A stretch of DNA of 57,115 nt from Microtetraspora sp. NBRC 16547 (GTDB taxonomy: Bacteria; Actinomycetota; Actinomycetes; Streptosporangiales; Streptosporangiaceae). A model generated the notes under the pieces. It did not search any database. It saw nothing but the letters and a program-made list of their open reading frames with translations, and was not told where the DNA came from. Shown here piece after piece: positions 42,179-50,094 of the stretch; the first letter of the stretch is position 1, and each line of letters starts with the position of its first letter. Made by a program: the position numbers and the translations under genes. The DNA lies in assembly GCF_030268965.1 (NCBI RefSeq), contig NZ_BSSE01000039.1, positions 1 to 57,115 of the forward strand. Direction: 5' to 3'.

Positions 42179-43480
42179 GTGACGCGACGGGTCGGTGAAC
42201 ATGCCATCGTTTTGGGGGCGGGAATCAGCGGGCTGCTGGCCGCCCGCGTGCTGACGGACTTCTACGACCAGGTGACCCTGATCGAGCGCGACGTGCTGAA
42301 CGGTGACAAGCCCCGCAAGGGCGTGCCGCAGGGGTTTCACGGGCACGCGCTGCTGCCCCGCGGACTCCAGATCATGGAGGAGCTGTACCCCGGCCTGACC
42401 GAGGGCATGATCGCCGGCGGTGCCGTGCCGTACGAGATGATCGTGCACGTCCGAATGATCATGGGAGGCTTCGAGTTCGCGCGGATACCGACCGGCGAGA
42501 GCGGGGTGTCCGCGACCAGGCCCTTCCTGGAGAGTCACATCCTCCGCCGGGCGCGGGAGCTCGATCGTCTCGTGATCGCGGACCGCAGCCAGGTCACCGG
42601 CCTGCTCACCGAGGAGAACAGGGTCGTCGGGGTCGGTGTCGCGGGGGAGGACGGGCCGCGGGAACTGCGCGCCGATCTCGTCGTCGACGCGATGGGCCGG
42701 GGCGGGCGGACGCCCGCGTGGCTGGAGGCGATGGGGTTCGACCGCCCCCAGGAGGAGACGGTCAAGGTCGAGGTCGCGTACGCCACCTGGTACCTGCGGC
42801 TTCCCGAGGCGGAGGTCGCCGGCGACCGGATGATCATCGTCGGCACCTACCCGGGCAGGCTCAAGGGCGCGGCGCTCTGCGCGGTGGAGGGGGACCGCTG
42901 GCTGGTGACCCTGGGCGGCAGCGCGGGCGTGCGCCCGCCCGCCGACCCCGAGGGCTTCCTGGCCTGGCTGGACGAGGTCGCTCCGGCCGACGTGGCCGCC
43001 GCCGTACGCCGGGGCGAGCCGCTCGGCGAGATCGGCGTGGCCAGGATTCCGACGAGCGTGCGGCGCAGATACGAGAGGCTGGACCGGTTCCCGGAAGGGC
43101 TCCTCGTCACCGGGGACGCCGTCTGCAACTTCAACCCGGTCTACGGCCAGGGCATGACGGTGGGGGCGCTTGACGCGCTCGCGCTGCGCGACAGCCTGCG
43201 CGACGGGACCCGTGATCTGGCGGGCCGCTACTTCGCCGCAGTAGCCAGAGCGCTCGACTCCGCCTGGCAGATGTCCACCGGCGCGGATCTGGCCCTGCGC
43301 GAGGCCAAGGATCAGCGGACCGTGGCGAGCCGCGTCCTCAACGCGTACCTCAGCAGGCTGCAGCGGGTCGCCGCGCGCGACTCGCGGGTCGCGGTCGCCT
43401 TCAGCCGGGTGAGCGGTCTGATCGACCCGCCCTCGGCTCTGGTCCGCCCCGCCGTGATGTGGCGCATCCTGCGCGGTTGA
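42179..43480 (+). CDS. FAD-dependent oxidoreductase (halogenase/geranylgeranyl-reductase-like)
   Basis: 433 residues from GTG 42179. Rossmann start AIVLGAGISGLLAARVL; RKGVPQGFHGHALLPRGLQI (~residue 43); LVVDAMGRGGRTPAWLE (~162); and GLLVTGDAVCNFNPVYGQGM (~304), the GD motif of the flavin-dependent monooxygenase/reductase group. Proteins of this kind are commonly annotated as FAD-dependent monooxygenases or 2-polyprenyl-6-methoxyphenol hydroxylase-like and occur in natural-product loci. With the terpene synthase 550 bp downstream it could tailor a terpene, but the link is positional only. Confidence 0.85.
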   Translation: MTRRVGEHAIVLGAGISGLLAARVLTDFYDQVTLIERDVLNGDKPRKGVPQGFHGHALLPRGLQIMEELYPGLTEGMIAGGAVPYEMIVHVRMIMGGFEFARIPTGESGVSATRPFLESHILRRARELDRLVIADRSQVTGLLTEENRVVGVGVAGEDGPRELRADLVVDAMGRGGRTPAWLEAMGFDRPQEETVKVEVAYATWYLRLPEAEVAGDRMIIVGTYPGRLKGAALCAVEGDRWLVTLGGSAGVRPPADPEGFLAWLDEVAPADVAAAVRRGEPLGEIGVARIPTSVRRRYERLDRFPEGLLVTGDAVCNFNPVYGQGMTVGALDALALRDSLRDGTRDLAGRYFAAVARALDSAWQMSTGADLALREAKDQRTVASRVLNAYLSRLQRVAARDSRVAVAFSRVSGLIDPPSALVRPAVMWRILRG

Positions 43481-43486
43481 GCGCCT

Positions 43487-43640
43487 CTATGGCGTATCGA
43501 GGAGGGCGAGCAGCCGGACCGCCTGGCGTTCCAGAGTTCCGGGAGGGTTGCGCGGGCGGGCGTGATCCTCGTTAAGGAACATGATCAGCCAGGTGAACGC
43601 CAGGAGCCGGCGGCACTGGCTGCCCGCCACTCCGCCTGCG
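43487..43640 (-). pseudogene. C-terminal scrap of an unknown protein
   Basis: Reading from about 43640 to a stop at 43487-43489, the minus strand gives RRLLAFTWLIMFLNEDHARP and RNPPGTLERQAVRLLALLDTP, a well-formed C-terminal helix pair with no start codon of its own. Family not recognised. Confidence 0.45.
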
Positions 43641-43801
43641 GCTCACCACGCGTCCACGAGCGGAAGCGTTTGTTATCCCGTATAGAAAAGGAGCGCCGCT
43701 GACATGAGCGACAGGCCATCTTGACTGAGTTCCGTGTTCGTCAGCGGAGAGATATCCGATGCCGTAGGGTGCTGCCGCCGAGAACTGCGACAGAGGGTGA
43801 T

Positions 43802-43930
43802 TTGGCGTTCACACAACGGGTTGCCGCCCCGGAGGAGGGCGACGTGAACCGTGCTGGTGAGGACTATCGAGTCGTCGAACCGATCGAGCGGTACCTGGAG
43901 TTCCTGCGCTCGACCGACCGTACCCTCACG
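43802..43930 (+). pseudogene. N-terminal scrap of a tyrosine recombinase
   Basis: From TTG 43802 the plus strand reads AFTQRVAAPEEGDVNRAGED then YRVVEPIERYLEFLRSTDR, the arm/core-binding start of transposon-type site-specific integrases (V-x-P-V-x-R-Y-L-x-F-L pattern). It ends after TDRT; the rest is missing. It lies in the promoter region of the terpene synthase gene. Confidence 0.5.
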
Positions 43931-44030
43931 GGCGATATCGCGCTCCTTGATCCGCCGAGTGGCCGGCAATCCACCGCTCCACGCCCCAGCGGGCGTGACC
44001 TCGAACTGACGCACCATCCAGGAGGCCGAG

Positions 44031-45158
44031 TTGACGGACGCCTTCCAGCTCCCCTTGTTCTATATGCCGTTCCAGGCCAGGGTGAATCCGCACCTGGAGG
44101 CCGTCCGTCCGCGAGTTCGCGCCTGGGCATGCGCTGTGGGTCTGCTTGAGCCGCTGGGCACCGACTCATACCACGGCGGCTGGAGTGCGGAGACCTTCGA
44201 CAGGGCGGACTTCACCCGGTTCACCGCCTGGACCTATCCCCATGCCTGCGCCGAGGAGCTGGAGCTGTTGTCTGGCTGGCACAGCCTCATCTGGTGCCTG
44301 GACGACGTCTTCAGCGCCGGGTGTGAAGCTCTCGATAACCGGGAGCAGATCCTGCAACGTATCGAGCGGCTGATGGCATTCATGCCGATCATGACACCCG
44401 GCTTGGTGCCACCCCCCGAGCATCCTGTGGAACGTGCCCTGGCCGACCTGTGGCGCCGCACGGCGCCCTCGGCATCGATTCCGTGGCGCCTGCTGTACAC
44501 CAGGTCCGTACGGCAGTTCCTGGAGGCATCGTTGTGGGAGACAGAGAACCTCGAACGCCACCGGTTTCCCGACCTCATCGAGCAGGCCGAGATGCGCCGC
44601 GACTACGGGGCGGCCGGGTGCAGCGCACTACTGATGGAGCACTCGCTCGGTTGGGAGATCCCCGATGACATCCGGGGCACCCGGCCGTTCACTGTACTGA
44701 TCGACTCATTCCGGGACACGGTCGATCTGCACAACGACATCGTGTCCTATCCCAAGGAAGTCCGCGAGGGCGTCGCGAGGAACAACATCGTGCACGTGGC
44801 CCAGGAACTCCTCGGTGTCTCCCTCAAGGATGCGGTCTCCTTCGTTGACCGCATCCTGACGGGTCGAGTCAAGACACTCGAAGAGAACGTCGAGACGGAC
44901 CTCCCGCAAGTGCTGCATGACCTGCATGCGGATCCTGAGACTCAGCGTGCCGTCCTGCGGCATGCCCAGGCCATCCAGGGCTGGGCTGCCGGCTCGTACC
45001 GCTGGCACAGGGACACCGATCGGTACCGGCCCGCCGCCGGCTCCCACCGCCAGGATTCCGCGCGGGACCTCACGATCCCTTCGAGCCTGCTGTCCACGTG
45101 GGAACGGGACGCGTTTCTCCGCGATTTCGGGAGCCGCCCAGAAGTACCCCCTCGGTAG
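44031..45158 (+). CDS. Class I terpene synthase
   Basis: TTG 44031 is chosen because AGGAGG lies 6 bases before it. The 375-residue product has the first metal-binding motif as LDDVFSA (~residue 88; the usual third acidic residue of DDxxD/E is Ser) and a complete NSE triad NDIVSYPKE (~234). The effector Arg is in the region before it, and the C-terminal RY pair appears as DRYRPAAGS. The family cyclises farnesyl or geranylgeranyl diphosphate with Mg2+. Product not predictable. Length and layout match bacterial sesquiterpene synthases. No prenyl-diphosphate synthase adjacent. Confidence 0.93.
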   Translation: MTDAFQLPLFYMPFQARVNPHLEAVRPRVRAWACAVGLLEPLGTDSYHGGWSAETFDRADFTRFTAWTYPHACAEELELLSGWHSLIWCLDDVFSAGCEALDNREQILQRIERLMAFMPIMTPGLVPPPEHPVERALADLWRRTAPSASIPWRLLYTRSVRQFLEASLWETENLERHRFPDLIEQAEMRRDYGAAGCSALLMEHSLGWEIPDDIRGTRPFTVLIDSFRDTVDLHNDIVSYPKEVREGVARNNIVHVAQELLGVSLKDAVSFVDRILTGRVKTLEENVETDLPQVLHDLHADPETQRAVLRHAQAIQGWAAGSYRWHRDTDRYRPAAGSHRQDSARDLTIPSSLLSTWERDAFLRDFGSRPEVPPR

Positions 45159-45212
45159 TTTGTGCAATATGCCGTGGCACCTCGAGGTCGTGGGTGCTCC
45201 ACCGGTCGGCCA

Positions 45213-45668
45213 TCAGGTCGTGGCGGCCTTGGGCGGGACGAGCACGACGACGGTGTCCGCGAACTTGTCGTGGTAGCACTGGCGCCGGCCGTTCAGGAAC
45301 AGGTGAAACTTGTCGATCAACCCAATGAGCCAGCCGAACATGGGGATCAGCGGGATTCCCACAGAGAAACCGGCTCGGATCGCCGAACTCCGGAGGGACG
45401 GCGGCAGGCCGGTGTGCGGCGAGACCACCATGATGCCGACGATGCGCTTGCCGACGGTCTGGCCCCAGCGCGCGTGGAGCAGCCAGAAATAGAGGAAGCC
45501 CGGCAGCACCGCGAGCACCTCATCCCCGCGCGTGTTGAACAGCTCCGCCGATGATTCGGTGACCCATGCGATCGCATACAGGATGAGGAGGTCGATGGCG
45601 GCGGCTCCGAGACGGAGATGCGGCGCCGCGATCCACAGGCGGACCACGCGACGGGGGGTTTCGGTCAC
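45213..45668 (-). CDS. RDD family membrane protein
   Basis: 151 residues from GTG 45668. It has three to four transmembrane helices and an R-D-x(D) motif near the first one (LRLGAAAIDLLILYAI, where R, A and D positions mark the RDD domain), then HARWGQTVGKRIVGIMVV (~residue 65), the conserved G-K-R stretch, and a C-terminal FADTVVV. RDD proteins are small membrane proteins, some implicated in ion or compatible solute transport. Function unknown here. Confidence 0.88.
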   Translation of the reverse strand: MTETPRRVVRLWIAAPHLRLGAAAIDLLILYAIAWVTESSAELFNTRGDEVLAVLPGFLYFWLLHARWGQTVGKRIVGIMVVSPHTGLPPSLRSSAIRAGFSVGIPLIPMFGWLIGLIDKFHLFLNGRRQCYHDKFADTVVVLVPPKAATT

Positions 45669-45772
45669 CCGACGATTGTGGCGGTGACGTCCGACATTCC
45701 GGCCAGGATCCGCGACAAGCAGCGATAGTTCCCCCGATACCCGATCGAACTGCCACGCTCGGCCTGGGGACC

Positions 45773-46411
45773 TCACCGTCGAGGACGAACCCGGCTGTGG
45801 ACGAGCGCGCGTGGCGACCGGTACCGGGCGGCCAAGGCGTCGCGGGCCTCCATCAGGGCGAACCCGAGCAGGTTCAGCCCCCGCCAGGTGGACGCGCTGG
45901 GGGCCCGCTCATCGTCCGCGGTCAGCCCGATGCCCCAGATCCTGTCGTGGGGACTGGCCTCGACGAGCACCCTGGCCCGGGTGCCCAGCAGGAACTCCTT
46001 CAGCTCCGGATGAGCGTCGAACTTGGCGATGTTGCCGCGCACCACGATCGCGAAACGCCGCGCCTTCCACAACGTGTCATCGAAGCCGCGGACCGTGCGG
46101 CCGAGAGCCTTGGCCTCGCCCGGATGCGCGGCGGCCAGGATGCGCTCCGCCGTCGCGTCGTCCCCGAACAGCCATGCCTTGTGGGCCATCATGTAGTGCT
46201 CCGCCGACCGGAAGACGTGTCCCTCGGCGGTGAACGGCGCCGCCTCCCACCACTGGCTGAGGCAGCCGGGTCCGGCGGTGCCGTCCGGCCGGGGACGGTG
46301 GCCCCAGAAGAACAGATAACGCCCCGGCCGGCCGGCCAGCTCAGCGGCGACCGCCTCCTCGACCGAGCGCGGCAACGCGGCCTCGTCCGTGCGTTCCGTT
46401 CTGCTTGGCAT
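45773..46411 (-). CDS. NADAR family protein (YbiA-like)
   Basis: 212 residues from ATG 46411. NADAR signature stretches: LFFWGHRPRPDGTAGPGCLS (~residue 33), SAEHYMMAHKAWLFGDDATA (~70), TVRGFDDTLWKARRFAIVVR (~100) and NLLGFALMEARDAL (~182). NADAR domains hydrolyse N-glycosidic bonds; YbiA acts on riboflavin intermediates, and other members remove ADP-ribose from guanine in DNA. Placed near AlkB and nucleotide-processing genes, a role in nucleotide damage is possible. Confidence 0.92.
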   Translation of the reverse strand: MPSRTERTDEAALPRSVEEAVAAELAGRPGRYLFFWGHRPRPDGTAGPGCLSQWWEAAPFTAEGHVFRSAEHYMMAHKAWLFGDDATAERILAAAHPGEAKALGRTVRGFDDTLWKARRFAIVVRGNIAKFDAHPELKEFLLGTRARVLVEASPHDRIWGIGLTADDERAPSASTWRGLNLLGFALMEARDALAARYRSPRALVHSRVRPRR

Positions 46412-46721
46412 GTCCGTCCTCCTCACTCCCGGCGGCTGCGCCGATCCTCACTGCCGGAGTCCGCGAAGTCAAAGGGAATTCCGTATGGCGAGGCGGTGCG
46501 GCAGGGGCCACGCCTCGCGGTCCGATCAAACGCGTCCGATCAGATTTGTCGGAGTCGATCACTATGTTCCGGGGCATGGCTGGTGCGGTTCGGGCGCGGT
46601 CGTACGCCCGTTCTTCCGGGTTCGACCTGACGTCGGGCCACGTGAGTTCACGGGTTCCGGGCGGCATGACGAGACAGCGGCCGGAGGCGTCCCACGTTCG
46701 CCACCGGCCGGAGGTGACCGC

Positions 46722-47735
46722 GTGACTCCCTGGCAGGAGATCCTCGGGCGCATCGAGGCCGGTGACGCCGCCGGCACCCTGCGCCTCGTGACCGCGCTCG
46801 ACGCGATCGGTAGGAGGGCCGTGGCGGCCGAGCTGCCCCGCCATCTGGCGGAGCTCAAGCGCGTGCGGGACGGCTGGTGGGAGTGGCACAACCAGATCCC
46901 GGCCCTGCGCGTGGCGGGAGCCGAGTGCCTGCCGGGAACGGCCGCGGTGGCCAACTGGCTGTTCCGGCGCGATTTCGGCTGGCGAGCCGACCACGTGGCC
47001 GACGCCGGGCGCGTCCTCGGACTGCTGCGGCGGCGGCCGGAGCCGTGGCGCGCCGATCTGGCCCGCCGCATGGCGGAGCGGCTGCGGGCTCCGCAGGTGC
47101 GCGCGGAGATTCCGAACTGGCGGATCGTGGCGAGCCTGGTCCGGGAGACGGGGATCGAGCCGCCGCCGAACGACGCCTTCGTGGTCGGCTGGATGCGTTC
47201 CCTCGGTGTGGCCGCCTACGGTCGCGACCTGGAACGCGGCGGTCTGGAGCGGATCATCGACGATCCGCTGTTCGCCCGGCTCATGCCGTCCGTCTTCGAA
47301 AGCGACGGCCTGGGATCGGCCCTCTTCGGGACGCAGATCGACGTCATCGCCCGGATGGTCGACGCGGGCGCGCTCGATCGGGCCGAGGTCCTGGATCGGG
47401 TCGTGGGGCGGCTGCTGCGCGACGGGCCTTCGGCCCTCCCGGCGCTGGCCGAGTTGCACGACCGGCTCGATCCCACTCTCGATGAGGTGGAGGAGCGGGT
47501 CACCGACTACGTCCGGATGCTCTCCTCCGTGCCGCTCGCGGTGGCCGAGACGGCGCTGGCGTCGGTACGGCGACTGGAGGCGGAGGGCCGCCTGGAGGCG
47601 GAGGGCCGCCTGGAGGCGGAGGGCCGCCTGGCCGCCGACATGTTCGCCGAGGCGGTGGAGGGGCTGGCGTTCCGTTCCGAACAGAAGATCGTCCTCATGC
47701 TCATCGAATGGATCGGCGCTGGTCGAGCAGCGTGA
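46722..47735 (+). CDS. DUF6493 family protein, probably truncated at the C-terminus
   Basis: 337 residues from GTG 46722; GGAGG lies 7 bases upstream. The sequence begins TPWQEILGRIEAGDAAGTLR and contains AVANWLFRRDFGWRADHVAD and GLAFRSEQKIVLMLIEWI, matching the N-terminal third of DUF6493 proteins, which are usually 800-900 residues long and made of HEAT-like helical repeats. The frame stops at 47735, at what should be an inter-repeat boundary. An in-frame 18-bp tandem repeat (RLEAEG three times, 47573-47626) precedes the cut. Role unknown; such genes often travel with SWIM zinc-finger and MoxR/VWA genes. Confidence 0.8.
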   Translation: MTPWQEILGRIEAGDAAGTLRLVTALDAIGRRAVAAELPRHLAELKRVRDGWWEWHNQIPALRVAGAECLPGTAAVANWLFRRDFGWRADHVADAGRVLGLLRRRPEPWRADLARRMAERLRAPQVRAEIPNWRIVASLVRETGIEPPPNDAFVVGWMRSLGVAAYGRDLERGGLERIIDDPLFARLMPSVFESDGLGSALFGTQIDVIARMVDAGALDRAEVLDRVVGRLLRDGPSALPALAELHDRLDPTLDEVEERVTDYVRMLSSVPLAVAETALASVRRLEAEGRLEAEGRLEAEGRLAADMFAEAVEGLAFRSEQKIVLMLIEWIGAGRAA

Positions 47736-47865
47736 CGGCGACGGGCACGCCGCGCTGCCGATGCACAACCGCTGCGCCATGGCGGCGGCCGTGGCCTATC
47801 TGACCGACCTCACCCGGCCCGCGTCCACGGTTTGTCCTGCGGACCGAACCCCCTGAACAGCCGAG

Positions 47866-48489
47866 TCAGCGGACCCCGCGCGGGCGGAACTGGACGCTGA
47901 TCCGGGGGCCGACCGCCCGCGCGGTCTTCGGGATCGCGTGCTCCCACGTGCGCTGGCAACTGCCGCCCATCACGATGAGGTCGCCGTGGCCGAGGTCGTG
48001 GCGCAGCGCCGGCCCGCCGCCGCGCGGGCGGAGCAGCAGGGCGCGCGGCGTCCCGATCGAGATGATCGCGACCATCGTGTCCTCGGTGCGCCCGCGCCCG
48101 ATGGTGTCGCCGTGCCATGCCACGCTGTCCCTGCCGTCGCGGTACAGGCACAGCCCGGCGGTGCGGAACGGCTCGCCCAGCTCGGCGGCGTAGTGCGTGT
48201 CCAGTGCCTTCCTCGCCTCGTCGAGCGCGGGATCGGGTAGGGGACTGTCCTCGTCGTAGAAGCACAGCAGCCGGGGCACGTCGACGACCCGGTCGTACAT
48301 GTGCCGCCTCTCGGCATGCCACGGCACGACCTGGAGCAGCCGCTCGAACAGGGTGTCGGCGCCGGAGATCCAGCCCGGCCGGACGTCGATCCACGCCCCG
48401 TGGTCCAGGACCGTCCGCTTCACCGACGCTCCGAGAGGGCCGGGCCCGATCTCGTCGCCGCAGTCCAGCAGTGAGCTCTGGAAAATCAC
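47866..48489 (-). CDS. alkB: AlkB-like Fe(II)/2-oxoglutarate dioxygenase
   Basis: 207 residues from ATG 48489. AlkB motifs: RRHMYDRVVDVPRLLCFYDE (nucleotide-recognition lid), VAWHGDTIGRGRTEDTMVAI with the H-x-D iron ligands (~residue 125), RALLLRPRGGGPALRHDLGHG, and RTWEHAIPK with the distal His (~184), followed by RISVQFRPRGVR, the 2-oxoglutarate-binding R-x5-R. It removes alkyl groups from 1-methyladenine and 3-methylcytosine in DNA or RNA. It is divergent from the tRNA-SDR-LRR-Nudix cassette, 83 bp between starts. Confidence 0.92.
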   Translation of the reverse strand: MIFQSSLLDCGDEIGPGPLGASVKRTVLDHGAWIDVRPGWISGADTLFERLLQVVPWHAERRHMYDRVVDVPRLLCFYDEDSPLPDPALDEARKALDTHYAAELGEPFRTAGLCLYRDGRDSVAWHGDTIGRGRTEDTMVAIISIGTPRALLLRPRGGGPALRHDLGHGDLIVMGGSCQRTWEHAIPKTARAVGPRISVQFRPRGVR

Positions 48490-48572
48490 TCGTCCAGCTT
48501 AATCAAACGCGTGTTCGATCATGGCTTCCGGTGTGATGATCTGTCGGGTAGGTTGCTGATCTACGCCGCGCG

Positions 48573-48645
48573 GGGTTCATAGCGCAGTGGTCGTCGCGCC
48601 TCTTTGGCAAAGAGGAGGACGTCGGTTCGAATCCGGCTGGACCCC
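48573..48645 (+). tRNA. tRNA-like gene with GGC anticodon (nominal Ala), atypical identity elements
   Basis: Foldable cloverleaf of 73 nt: acceptor GGGTTCA/TGGACCC, D arm GCG...CGC, anticodon stem CCTCT/AGAGG with loop TTGGCAA (anticodon GGC at 48606-48608), variable AGGAC, T arm GTCGG-TTCGAAT-CCGGC. Position 73 is C and CCA is not encoded. The pair 3:70 is G:C, not the G:U that alanyl-tRNA synthetase needs; a wobble occurs at 5:68 instead. A G lies at -1 opposite C73. The body is nearly identical to the next tRNA (48658-48730). The alanine label is by anticodon only. Confidence 0.7.
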
Positions 48646-48657
48646 ACCCCTCGGCGT

Positions 48658-48730
48658 GGGCCTGTAGCGCAGTGGCTGTCGCGCCTTCCTCTCACGAAGG
48701 AGGACGCCGGTTCGAATCCGGCCGGGCCCG
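48658..48730 (+). tRNA. tRNA-Glu-like gene (anticodon CTC)
   Basis: 73-nt cloverleaf: acceptor GGGCCTG/CGGGCCC, D arm GCG...CGC, anticodon stem CCTTC/GAAGG with loop CTCTCAC (anticodon CTC at 48691-48693), variable AGGAC, T arm GCCGG-TTCGAAT-CCGGC, discriminator G, no encoded CCA. Outside acceptor and anticodon arms it differs from the preceding tRNA-like gene at only 3 positions. It does not resemble the usual actinobacterial tRNA-Glu (which starts GCCCCC). It ends 26 bp before the SDR start codon and may lie on the same transcript. Confidence 0.75.
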
Positions 48731-48756
48731 CGGAAGGAGCACGAGAAGGAGGGGGA

Positions 48757-50094
48757 ATGGACCGCGAGGGGGCCGCCGCCCTGCTGCGACTGATCGGAGA
48801 GGCGCGAGACCTTCCGCTGGGCGACCCCGACCGGCTCCGGATCGAGCACGCCGCCCTCGCCCTCGTACGGGACGGCCAGCGCCGGCGCAGGCGGGAGCGC
48901 CGGCGGGACGCCGCCGCGGCCGATGCCTCGGTGCTCGCGGCGACCGCGATGGGCGCGGTGGACCGGGTGATCGACGCCCCCGTCGGTCCCGGTCCTGGTG
49001 CTGACGCCGGTCCAGATGCCGGGGGACGGCTGCGCCGGACGCGCAGGTGCTACATCTGCAAGAGCGGGTTCGTCCACGTGGACGGCTTCTACCATCTGCT
49101 CTGTCCCTCCTGCGCCGCTCTCAACAGGGCCCGCCGCACGGCTCGCGCCGACCTGTCCGGACGGCGGGCGCTGGTCACCGGCGGGCGCACCAAGATCGGC
49201 CATCACGTCGCGCTGAAGATGCTCGGCGACGGCGCGCACGTCACGGTGACCACCCGCTTTCCCCGGGACGCGGCCCGGCGCTTCGCCGAGGCCGGGGACC
49301 GGGCGGACTGGGCCGACCGCCTGCGGATCGTCGGCATCGACCTGCGCGACCCCCGCCAGGTCATCGCCCTCACCGACCACCTCCTGGAGGGGGGCGACCC
49401 ACTGGACATCTTGATCAACAACGCCGCGCAGACGCTCCGCCGCCCTCCCTCGGCGTACGCGGCCCTGCTGGAGGGGGAGCGGCTCGGGCTCCCGGCGGGC
49501 GCGTGGTCGGCGCCCGGGTTCTCTCCGGTGCGGGCCGGAGCTCTACCCGGCGGCGAGCCGGTTCCCCTGGATGGGGATCCGCACCTCCCGGACGTGTCCG
49601 GCCTGCTCCCCGACCTCTCGGCGGGCAACTCGTGGTCGGCGCGGATCGGCGAGATCGACGCCGCCGAGGTGCTGGAGGTCCAGCTCGTCAACGCGGTGGC
49701 GCCGTTCCTGCTGATCGACCGCCTGCTGCCGCTGCTGCGGGCCACGCGTTCCCCGCGCCGCTACGTCGTCAACGTGTCGGCGGTTGAGGGGCAGTTCACG
49801 GTCGCCAACAAGACCGGACGGCACCCCCACACCAACATGGCCAAGGCCGGGCTCAACATGCTGACCCGCACCAGCGCCGCCGACCTCGCGAAGCAGGGGA
49901 TCTACCTCTGCAGCGTGGACACGGGGTGGATCACTGACGAGAACCCCCTCCCGACACGCGAGCGGCTGAACCGCAGGACTCCACTCGACGTGATCGACGG
50001 GGCGGCGCGCGTCTACGACCCGATCGTGCGCGGCGAGTCCGGTGATCCGGTGCACGGAGTCTTCCTCAAGGACTACGCGGAGTCGCCGTGGTGA
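48757..50094 (+). CDS. SDR-fold protein with zinc ribbon, catalytic Tyr missing
   Basis: 445 residues from ATG 48757 (GAAGGAGGGG upstream). Residues 1-90 are a helical, Arg/Ala-rich region. A zinc-ribbon with CYICKSGF and CPSCAALN (~98-122) leads into an SDR Rossmann domain: RALVTGGRTKIGHHVALKML (~137), LDILINNAAQTLRRPP (~217), VVNVSAVEGQF (Ser, ~340) and HPHTNMAKAGLNMLTRT, where the YxxxK catalytic Tyr is Thr. This zinc-ribbon SDR family occurs widely in bacteria and plants without a known reaction; loss of the Tyr means ordinary alcohol dehydrogenation is unlikely. Stop overlaps the next start. Confidence 0.85.
   Translation: MDREGAAALLRLIGEARDLPLGDPDRLRIEHAALALVRDGQRRRRRERRRDAAAADASVLAATAMGAVDRVIDAPVGPGPGADAGPDAGGRLRRTRRCYICKSGFVHVDGFYHLLCPSCAALNRARRTARADLSGRRALVTGGRTKIGHHVALKMLGDGAHVTVTTRFPRDAARRFAEAGDRADWADRLRIVGIDLRDPRQVIALTDHLLEGGDPLDILINNAAQTLRRPPSAYAALLEGERLGLPAGAWSAPGFSPVRAGALPGGEPVPLDGDPHLPDVSGLLPDLSAGNSWSARIGEIDAAEVLEVQLVNAVAPFLLIDRLLPLLRATRSPRRYVVNVSAVEGQFTVANKTGRHPHTNMAKAGLNMLTRTSAADLAKQGIYLCSVDTGWITDENPLPTRERLNRRTPLDVIDGAARVYDPIVRGESGDPVHGVFLKDYAESPW

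Larger units (their letters stand above)
43481..44030. other. Interval of gene scraps before the terpene synthase gene
   Basis: 550 bases holding the two fragments above and the leader of the terpene synthase gene (AGGAGG at about 44018-44026). Apart from these no structure was seen. Confidence 0.5.

Noticed and set aside
48600-48612. Reading the first tRNA-like gene as tRNA-Gln (TTG) or tRNA-Pro (TGG)
   Set aside because: Those shifts break the 5-bp anticodon stem or give a wrong loop size; only GGC keeps CCTCT/AGAGG with a 7-base loop.
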